A stretch of 5,193 nucleotides of DNA, from NCBI GenBank assembly GCA_016928375.1, contig JAFGKX010000022.1, positions 1-5,193 of the forward strand, given 5' to 3'. Both the position numbers and the translations under genes were made by a program. Below the pieces are notes generated by a model. It had not been told where the DNA came from and did no database searches. It saw only the letters and a program-made list of their open reading frames with translations. This DNA comes from Candidatus Omnitrophota bacterium (GTDB lineage Bacteria > Omnitrophota > Gorgyraeia > JABMRG01 > JAFGKX01). The first letter of the stretch is position 1; each line of letters starts with the position of its first letter. Below are positions 1 to 4,392 of this stretch, in pieces.

Positions 1-1122
1 CATACTACTGTCGGCGATAACCCTCTTCGCCTTTACACAGCGATACTAAAAGCCCTCGGGCGCTCTGATATCGTAATAACCACAGGCGGCTTAGGCCCCA
101 CAGTAGATGATGTAACTTTAGAAGCTGTTTCAAGGGCGCTTGATGAAAAGCTTATTTTTGTGCCGCAGGTCTATAAACTAATCGAAGAACGTTTTAAAAA
201 AAGGCATATAAAAATGCCAGCTGATAATAAAAGGCAGGCGTATATTCCTAATGGCGCGCAATGGTTTAAAAATATTCACGGCACAGCTCCAGGTTTCGCG
301 ATAAAAAAGAATAATAAAATACTGATAGCGCTTCCCGGGCCGCCTATGGAAATGAATCCCATGTTCGAAAACTGCGTTATCCCATATTTAAAGAAACTAA
401 CATACGAAAAATCATGTGTAATAAGAACAAGGACTATAAGAACAACCGGATTAGCTGAAAGCGCGATTAATCCTAAGGTGAAAGATATATTAAGATTATC
501 CGGGAATACCACTGTCGGCATATATGCAAAACCCGGCGAGGTGGATTTAAAAATAACCGCAAAAGCAAAAAATGAAAAACAGGCGCACAGGCTTATATCT
601 TCTATTGAAAGAAAAATAAAACAAAGGCTTGAGGCTCTGATCTTTGGTTATGATGACGACACTCTGGAAAGCGCGGTTTCTAAGTTGCTGATAAAAAACA
701 AAAAAACAATAGCCATAGCTGAATCCTGCACAGGAGGCTTATTAAGCAGCCGTTTGACTGATACAGCCGGCTCATCTAATTATCTCATTCTCTCTGTTGT
801 TGCTTACGCTAATAAGGCAAAAATAAATATATTGGGTGTTCCGGAGCAGGCTCTGAAAAAATATGGCGCAGTAAGCGCGCAAACCGCTGAATTAATGGCG
901 AAAAATGTACGGCTTCTGGCAAATGCGGATATAGGCATTTCCATAACAGGCATAGCAGGGCCAGGCGGCGCAACTAAGAAAAAACCTGTGGGCCTTGTCT
1001 ATATCGCTATATCCGATAAAAATAAAACCGCTTGTAAAGAATGCTATTTCATAGGTGAGCGAGAACTTATTAAACATCTGAGCACTCAAACGGCACTTGC
1101 TATGTTGCGAAGATATTTATAG
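1..1122 (+). CDS. cinA: CinA family protein (MoCF-like domain plus C-terminal PncC NMN deamidase domain), 5' end outside window
   Basis: The frame is open from base 1 to the TAG at 1120-1122, giving 373 visible codons; CinA is usually about 410-420 residues, so roughly the first 40-50 are missing. The GTG at 160 is internal: conserved sequence precedes it. Visible residues 26-37 carry the TTGGLGPTVDD signature of the molybdopterin-binding-like (COG1058) domain, and LPGPPMEM follows at about 111-118. The C-terminal PncC domain starts near residue 235 with AESCTGG (bases 718-738), continues with TDTAGSS, and ends with TGIAGPGG (946-969) and PVGLVYIAI. In the family the PncC domain hydrolyses nicotinamide mononucleotide to nicotinate mononucleotide, and the N-terminal domain has been linked to ADP-ribose pyrophosphatase activity; both are cytosolic. 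Where the family commonly has a GGVV.YSN..K segment, this copy reads LSVVAYANKAK. thpR follows 45 bp downstream. Identity is secure; the substrate is inferred from the family. Confidence 0.95.
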   Translation, partial: HTTVGDNPLRLYTAILKALGRSDIVITTGGLGPTVDDVTLEAVSRALDEKLIFVPQVYKLIEERFKKRHIKMPADNKRQAYIPNGAQWFKNIHGTAPGFAIKKNNKILIALPGPPMEMNPMFENCVIPYLKKLTYEKSCVIRTRTIRTTGLAESAINPKVKDILRLSGNTTVGIYAKPGEVDLKITAKAKNEKQAHRLISSIERKIKQRLEALIFGYDDDTLESAVSKLLIKNKKTIAIAESCTGGLLSSRLTDTAGSSNYLILSVVAYANKAKINILGVPEQALKKYGAVSAQTAELMAKNVRLLANADIGISITGIAGPGGATKKKPVGLVYIAISDKNKTACKECYFIGERELIKHLSTQTALAMLRRYL

Positions 1123-1136
1123 AGCCGCTCCGGCAA

Positions 1137-1149
1137 CAGGCAAAGCCTG
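1137..1149 (+). other. Small hairpin in the cinA-thpR gap
   Basis: CAGGC (1137-1141) and GCCTG (1145-1149) form a perfect 5-bp stem around an AAA loop, 15 nt after the cinA stop and 18 nt before the thpR start. No T-run follows, so it does not look like an intrinsic terminator. Any role in thpR translation is speculative, and five pairs can arise by chance. Confidence 0.25.
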
Positions 1150-1167
1150 GAAACAATAGCATACCTC

Positions 1168-1743
1168 ATGAACACCACTAGAGCATTTATAGCCATTGCG
1201 CTAAATGAGCAGCTTCATAAAGAGCTTGCCTGCTTACAAGCTAAATTAAAATCCTCCGAAGCTGATGTAAAATGGGTCGAGCCTCGTAATATCCACCTGA
1301 CTTTAAAATTCCTTGGCAATATTACGGATGAGCAAATCGGGCAGGTAAAGAATGCCATTGAAAAAACTGCCTCAAAATTCAGCGTCTATTCAATCCATCT
1401 TGCGCAAATCGGAGCTTTCCCTAAAATAGAATATCCGCGGGTAATATGGGTAGGCATGGATGAAGGCCGGAAAGAAACTACTGAAATATACAAAGCCCTT
1501 AAACAGGAATTAAGTGAAATCGGATTTCCAGAGGAAGAACGCACTTTCAGTCCGCACTTAACTTTAGGCAGGGTAAGGTCCTTGAAAAATAAACAGCAAT
1601 TGGCAAAGATTATGGAGCAGGAAAAGAACTTTAATTCAACTGGCAGGGTTCTGGTCACAGAAATTATCTTGTTTAAATCTACACTAAAGCGGACAGGCTC
1701 TGTTTATGATCCTATTTTTAAGGGAAGCCTTATTAAAACCTGA
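1168..1743 (+). CDS. thpR: RNA 2',3'-cyclic phosphodiesterase (2'-5' RNA ligase / LigT, 2H phosphoesterase)
   Basis: This 191-residue protein has the usual length for the ThpR/LigT family. The two HxTx catalytic motifs of the 2H phosphoesterase fold are intact: H43-L-T45 in NIHLTLKFLGN and H130-L-T132 in FSPHLTLGRVR. The N-terminus TRAFIAIAL and the segment YPRVIWVGM are also typical. Family members hydrolyse RNA 2',3'-cyclic phosphate ends and can join 2'-5' ends in vitro; the cellular role is poorly defined. ATG at 1168 is the only plausible start, with only a weak purine stretch (GGAAAC) well upstream, so translation may depend partly on cinA. The gene lies in the same frame as cinA, 45 bp after its TAG, with no other stop between. 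Its last 40 bp overlap the end of the convergent pgpA. Identity is firm. Confidence 0.94.
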   Translation: MNTTRAFIAIALNEQLHKELACLQAKLKSSEADVKWVEPRNIHLTLKFLGNITDEQIGQVKNAIEKTASKFSVYSIHLAQIGAFPKIEYPRVIWVGMDEGRKETTEIYKALKQELSEIGFPEEERTFSPHLTLGRVRSLKNKQQLAKIMEQEKNFNSTGRVLVTEIILFKSTLKRTGSVYDPIFKGSLIKT

Positions 1744-2162
1744 AGTATTATATTTGTGTAAAGCGCGCAGATAAGGTCATCGGCCATAATACCCAGGCCG
1801 CCTTTTAATCGCTCGGATTCTTTTACAGGAAAAGGTTTTGCAATATCAAAAATCCTGTAAATTATAAATCCTAAAATTATAATCCAAAGATTTGTTTTTA
1901 CGCCTAAAAAAACCATTACCATTCCCGCAATCTCATCTATGACTATTCTGCGCGGGTCTTTCTGAGCGTAAATTTTTTCAGCCTCGCTGCTTACCAATAA
2001 ACCCATGATGACTAAAAGCGCGCATACGGATAAATAAGCAACAAAAAAATCTTTTACCTGAAAAAATATCAAAAGTCCAAGCGCACTGCCCAAAGTACCC
2101 GGTGCAAAAGGGGAATTGCCTAAATATAATCCGCTCGCTATTAATTTTATTACAGTCTTCAT
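1704..2162 (-). CDS. pgpA: Phosphatidylglycerophosphatase A
   Basis: The 152-residue hydrophobic protein has all the signature blocks of the PgpA family: SPFAPGTLGS (17-26), DPRRIVIDEIAGM with the acidic pair D76-E77, YRIFDIAKPFPV (102-113, with D106 and K109) and GGLGIMADD (121-129, with D128-D129). These acidic residues are the likely Mg2+ site. Membrane segments are visible near 27-56, 82-105 and 130-147. The enzyme removes the terminal phosphate from phosphatidylglycerophosphate in the inner membrane, completing phosphatidylglycerol synthesis after PgsA, which is encoded just upstream. The ATG at 2162-2160 is supported by AAAGG six bases upstream (2173-2169), but that site lies in the arm of a 13-bp inverted repeat. 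The start is separated from the pgsA stop by 74 bp, most of it an insertion-like element. The 3' end overlaps thpR on the other strand. Confidence 0.95.
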   Translation of the reverse strand: MKTVIKLIASGLYLGNSPFAPGTLGSALGLLIFFQVKDFFVAYLSVCALLVIMGLLVSSEAEKIYAQKDPRRIVIDEIAGMVMVFLGVKTNLWIIILGFIIYRIFDIAKPFPVKESERLKGGLGIMADDLICALYTNIILQVLIRLPLKIGS

Positions 2163-2235
2163 CCCGCACCTTTTTGCTATTCCCGCATTCTTTAATCTAT
2201 GATTTCAAAATTTTGAATCTGTTAAAGGTGCGGGA
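2162..2235. mobile_element. Putative 74-bp MITE-like element between pgsA and pgpA
   Basis: The segment begins with TCCCGCACCTTT (2162-2173) and ends with its exact reverse complement (2224-2235), so it has perfect 12-bp terminal inverted repeats. It is flanked by the direct repeat TTCA (2158-2161 and 2236-2239), consistent with a 4-bp target-site duplication. Removing 2162-2239 joins the two flanks into an intact ATGA overlap of the pgsA stop and the pgpA start. A third, degenerate copy of the repeat (TCCCGCATTCTTTA, 2181-2194) and a 14-bp palindrome (2204-2217) lie inside. It encodes no transposase, so any movement would need one supplied in trans. The repeats, flanking duplication and restored junction are seen in the sequence; mobility is inferred. 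The alternative is a native regulatory hairpin. Confidence 0.55.
2169..2173 (-). promoter_or_regulatory. pgpA ribosome-binding site inside the inverted repeat
   Basis: AAAGG on the minus strand lies six bases (TGCGGG) upstream of the pgpA ATG. It belongs to the inverted-repeat end itself, so the putative element appears to have brought its own Shine-Dalgarno sequence. The probable ancestral site, another AAAGG at 2252-2248 inside the end of pgsA, is now 7 bases upstream of an out-of-frame ATG at 2240-2238. Confidence 0.6.
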
Positions 2236-2240
2236 TTCAT
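2205..2240 (-). CDS. Possible 11-codon leader ORF between pgsA and pgpA
   Basis: An ATG at 2240-2238 overlaps the pgsA stop as ATGA and has AAAGG seven bases upstream. It opens a frame reading MNPAPLTDSKF that ends with TGA at 2207-2205, ahead of the pgpA ribosome-binding site. A ribosome on codons 2-6 would occupy the first arm of the 13-bp inverted repeat. It is most simply a relic of the original pgpA start codon. Whether it is translated, or matters, cannot be told from sequence alone. Confidence 0.3.
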   Translation of the reverse strand: MNPAPLTDSKF

Positions 2241-2818
2241 CTCAAGGCCTTTATATTTTCTTTTAAATACGACAACCCGGAAGTCAGAGTTAAAACTACT
2301 GTTACAAACATCATTATATAAATAGCTATTTGTATATTATAATCCAGCGTTTCAGTCCACCAGCTGAATTTAAAGGCCGCCCCTGCCAGCTGCTTAATAG
2401 CCAGATAAACCAATATTACAAATATCGACGCCATCTGCGAAACTGTTTTATGCTTTCCTGCCCTTGATGCTGCAACGACCTTCTTTTTACTAAGGAGCGT
2501 CAGGCGCATGCCGGTTATCACTAATTCCCGCAGGATAACTATCATCACCATCCACGCAGGGAGTATCTTCAGCTCAACGAAAGCCAGAAACGCCGCCAGC
2601 ACCAGAATCTTGTCCGCAATAGGGTCCATCAGCTTGCCAAAATCGGTTATTATACCGTATTTTTTTGCGATTTTGCCGTCATAATAATCGGTTATTGACG
2701 CAAGAAGAAAAATAAAAAGCGCGCATAATTTCGCATACGGCCAATGCAAAAAAAGAAACCACATAAATATAAACGTAAGCGCTATGCGCGACAAAGTCAG
2801 TTTATTAGCAAGGTTCAT
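2237..2818 (-). CDS. pgsA: CDP-diacylglycerol--glycerol-3-phosphate 3-phosphatidyltransferase
   Basis: The 193-residue integral membrane protein has the family's usual length. It carries the CDP-alcohol phosphotransferase motif at residues 44-69 with the standard spacing: D44, D47, G48, A51, G61, D65 and D69. The usual Arg after A51 is Lys here (K52). The N-terminus NLANKLTLSR, the RELVITGMR block (97-105) and the GKHKTVSQ segment (121-128) are typical of PgsA rather than other members of the superfamily. It transfers the phosphatidyl group from CDP-diacylglycerol to glycerol-3-phosphate, giving phosphatidylglycerophosphate, the substrate of PgpA. Its ATG shares one base with the rimO stop (TAATG at 2820-2816), so translation is probably coupled to rimO; GGGAG about 10 bases upstream may help as a ribosome-binding site. 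It ends with TGA at 2239-2237, directly at the edge of the 74-bp inverted-repeat element. Confidence 0.95.
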   Translation of the reverse strand: MNLANKLTLSRIALTFIFMWFLFLHWPYAKLCALFIFLLASITDYYDGKIAKKYGIITDFGKLMDPIADKILVLAAFLAFVELKILPAWMVMIVILRELVITGMRLTLLSKKKVVAASRAGKHKTVSQMASIFVILVYLAIKQLAGAAFKFSWWTETLDYNIQIAIYIMMFVTVVLTLTSGLSYLKENIKALR

Positions 2819-4164
2819 TATAATACTTCTCCCGCTAAATCATATTCGAGCGTATCGGTTATTTTCACTTTTTTAAAACCGCCTATTTTAAGGTTTTTGC
2901 CCTTTACAAAAACTGTGCCGTCTACTTCCGGGGCATCGTACTGGCTGCGCCCTGTATAAACATCATTTTCTTTTTCCTCTATTAAAACTTCCAACGTTTT
3001 ACCCATCCAGCGTTTATTGATCTTAGCGGATACATCCTGCTGCAGTTTCATTACTTCATCCAGCCTCTGTCTTTTTATTCTTTCCGGAATTTGTTTCTTA
3101 AAATCATATGCCTTTGTGTGCTCTTCTCGAGAATACACAAAAGCGCCTAAACGCTCAAATTTCGTATCTTTTATAAAATCCAGTAATTCCTTGAATTCCT
3201 TATCTGTTTCACCCGGAAAACCAACTATAACGGATGTGCGCAGCGCAACTCCCGGAATCCGGCTTTTTATTTTTTGTATCAATTTGATGATTTCACCTTT
3301 TGTCGTATTGCGATTCATCATTTTTAAGATTCTGTTATTTGCGTGCTGCATCGGCAGGTCTATATATTTGCATATACTTTTTTCGGATCTTATTGTTTCT
3401 ATAAGCTCATCGGTAAAATGCCCCGGATGCGTATATAAAAGCCGTATCCAATGCGCTTTATCCAACGCCGCTATTTTTTTTAACAATTCTGCCAGCTTAT
3501 ATTTTTTGTAGATATCCCTGCCATATGAAGTCGTATCCTGGGCTATTATATTCAACTCCGATAAATGAGCCATGGCACCTATGGCTTTGATTTCCATGAT
3601 TATAGATTCCATGGGCCTGCTTCTGTATTTTCCTCTTATTTTATATATCGCGCAATAGGAACAGTTATTATTGCAGCCTTCCGCGATTTTAATATAGGTA
3701 TAAAAATTCGGAGTAAGCAAATAGCGTTTTAATTTGTGAGAATATATTTTTGTCGGCGGGGTTACAAAATAAATGGGATGGTTTTGTTTTTGTCTAAGCT
3801 GATGCCTGCTCAAAAATAGAACCGTTTCCTTTATTTTATCGAAATCACAGACCCCTAAAAATGCATCTACTTCCGGAATCTGTTTTTTCAATGTATCGCT
3901 GTATCTCTGGGGAAGGCATCCGGCTACTATTATCGATTTGATGCGGCCTTCATTCTTTAACTGCGCTGCTTTTAGGATTATATCTATTGCCTCTTCCTTT
4001 GCCTCTTCTATAAAAGCGCAGGTATTTATAAGGGCTATATCGCAGTTTTCAAGCCCGTCCATTATGCAATAGCCGTCTTTTTTCAATATGCCCAGCATCA
4101 CTTCGGAATCTACCATGTTGCGCGGGCAGCCTAAGCTTATTATGCCTATCGTGGGTTTTTTCAT
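2818..4164 (-). CDS. rimO: Ribosomal protein S12 (Asp) methylthiotransferase, radical SAM
   Basis: This 448-residue protein has the full three-domain layout of the methylthiotransferase family. The N-terminal UPF0004 domain has its three cluster-binding cysteines at C13 (SLGCPRN), C49 (NTCAFIEEAKEEAID) and C83 (AGCLPQRY). The radical SAM core has C164-x3-C168-x2-C171 (EGCNNNCSYC), then AQDTTSYG (208-215), DLPMQHANN (269-277) and VIVGFPGET. A TRAM domain fills roughly 384-448, with YTGRSQYDAPEVDGTV. The SLGCPRN.VDSE, NTCAFI and AFVYSREE blocks favour RimO over the tRNA enzyme MiaB. RimO uses two 4Fe-4S clusters to methylthiolate the conserved aspartate of ribosomal protein S12 (Asp88 in Escherichia coli). 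The ATG at 4164-4162 is the only start before an upstream in-frame stop; the best Shine-Dalgarno (GAGGGG) is unusually far upstream, about 13 bases. The stop overlaps the pgsA start by one base. Confidence 0.95.
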   Translation of the reverse strand: MKKPTIGIISLGCPRNMVDSEVMLGILKKDGYCIMDGLENCDIALINTCAFIEEAKEEAIDIILKAAQLKNEGRIKSIIVAGCLPQRYSDTLKKQIPEVDAFLGVCDFDKIKETVLFLSRHQLRQKQNHPIYFVTPPTKIYSHKLKRYLLTPNFYTYIKIAEGCNNNCSYCAIYKIRGKYRSRPMESIIMEIKAIGAMAHLSELNIIAQDTTSYGRDIYKKYKLAELLKKIAALDKAHWIRLLYTHPGHFTDELIETIRSEKSICKYIDLPMQHANNRILKMMNRNTTKGEIIKLIQKIKSRIPGVALRTSVIVGFPGETDKEFKELLDFIKDTKFERLGAFVYSREEHTKAYDFKKQIPERIKRQRLDEVMKLQQDVSAKINKRWMGKTLEVLIEEKENDVYTGRSQYDAPEVDGTVFVKGKNLKIGGFKKVKITDTLEYDLAGEVL

Positions 4165-4230
4165 AATGAAAACTATACCCCTCGAATATATTAAATGCTC
4201 CTATTCGTCGCATTCTAGTATTCTCAGGGC

Positions 4231-4251
4231 AAACTTTGCTTCGCAAAGTTT
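4231..4251 (-). terminator. Perfect 9-bp hairpin directly after the tRNA CCA end
   Basis: AAACTTTGC and GCAAAGTTT pair without mismatch around a three-base loop (GAA on the tRNA strand). The core GCGAAGC is a known unusually stable mini-hairpin. The first base of the stem is the A of the encoded CCA. Only the three T of the stem itself precede GCCC, so it is a poor classical terminator. It may instead define the tRNA 3' end, weakly attenuate read-through into rimO, or be a dispersed palindrome. Confidence 0.4.
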
Positions 4252-4326
4252 GGAGCTGGTGGAGGGAATTGAACCCCCGACCCGCGGTTTACAAAACCGC
4301 TGCTCTACCAGCTGAGCTACACCAGC
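4251..4326 (-). tRNA. tRNA-Thr (anticodon UGU), CCA encoded
   Basis: The minus strand folds into a complete cloverleaf: a perfect 7-bp acceptor stem GCTGGTG/CACCAGC, a D arm with GCTC/GAGC and G18-G19, a perfect anticodon stem GCGGT/ACCGC with loop TTTGTAA, a five-base variable region GGGTC, and a T arm with loop TTCAATT. The T stem has one G-U pair. The anticodon TGT at positions 34-36 reads ACA and, by wobble, other ACN threonine codons. G1-C72, C2-G71 and the G35-U36 anticodon bases agree with threonine identity. The mature 72 nt are followed by discriminator U73 and an encoded CCA (4253-4251). The gene sits between nnrD and rimO on the same strand, so it may be cut from a longer transcript; no promoter of its own is evident. 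Confidence 0.97.
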
Positions 4327-4346
4327 AAATTTTTCGAAGAAAATTT
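4327..4346 (-). repeat. AT-rich inverted repeat abutting the tRNA 5' end
   Basis: AAATTTT (4327-4333) and AAAATTT (4340-4346) are perfect 7-bp inverted repeats around TCGAAG, touching the first base of the tRNA. The same T-rich arms can also pair with AAAAATT at 4386-4392, so alternative folds exist. With the hairpin on the other side, the tRNA is bracketed by two AT-rich palindromes that each have TTCG/CGAA at or near the loop. The function is unknown; a role in tRNA 5' leader processing or in termination after nnrD is possible. Confidence 0.35.
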
Positions 4347-4389
4347 TGTCCCGACAATGCGGCCTAATGGAAGCATTGGAGGGGCAAAA
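4344..4389 (-). terminator. Long hairpin after nnrD, possible terminator
   Basis: Immediately after the nnrD stop, the minus strand forms a two-part stem. TTTTGCCCC pairs with GGGACAAAA over 9 bp (one G-U), a symmetric TC/TC internal loop follows, and CAATGC pairs with GCATTG over 6 bp around a 12-nt loop. The 3' arm runs into TTTTC, a short T tract, so it could end nnrD transcription before the tRNA. The tract is too short for a confident call. The upper strand also contains the near-palindrome TTGTCCCGACAA (4346-4357). Confidence 0.38.
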
Positions 4390-4392
4390 ATT

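Larger units (their letters stand above)
2161..2236 (-). promoter_or_regulatory. Potential mRNA hairpin covering the pgpA ribosome-binding site and start
   Basis: In the pgsA-pgpA transcript, bases 2236-2224, which immediately follow the pgsA stop codon, can pair perfectly over 13 bp with 2173-2161. The second arm contains the pgpA Shine-Dalgarno (AAAGG, 2173-2169) and the first two bases of its ATG. The 50-nt loop contains a second copy of the GCGGGA sequence (2187-2181) that could compete for the first arm, and a TTCAAAATTTTGAA palindrome. The pairing is plain in the sequence; that it represses or tunes pgpA translation is inference. Confidence 0.45.

Noticed and set aside
160..162. GTG as a candidate start of cinA
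   Set aside because: The TTGGLGPTVDD signature and other conserved CinA sequence lie in the same open frame upstream, so the true start is left of the window.
276..521. An 81-codon minus-strand frame inside cinA
   Set aside because: It is antisense to conserved CinA sequence and has no family resemblance.
1758..2727. The word AGCGCGCA recurring at about 1761, 2018 and 2719
   Set aside because: In each case it is the coding sequence TGC GCG CT for Cys-Ala-Leu in a membrane segment of PgpA or PgsA. It reflects codon choice rather than a repeat family or binding site.
3017..3511. A 164-codon open frame on the plus strand inside rimO
   Set aside because: It lies wholly antisense to the well-conserved rimO, its translation is a low-complexity Ser/Cys/Ile-rich shadow, and it has no ribosome-binding site or recognisable family.
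4188..4216. A possible promoter before rimO with TAATAT as the -10 box on the minus strand
   Set aside because: No acceptable -35 box lies 16-18 bp upstream, and TAATAT-like words are common in AT-rich gaps.
4088..4315. A 75-codon plus-strand frame running from rimO into the tRNA
   Set aside because: It crosses the tRNA gene and the start of rimO on the opposite strand. The phrase-like tail comes from translating a tRNA complement, a common false annotation.
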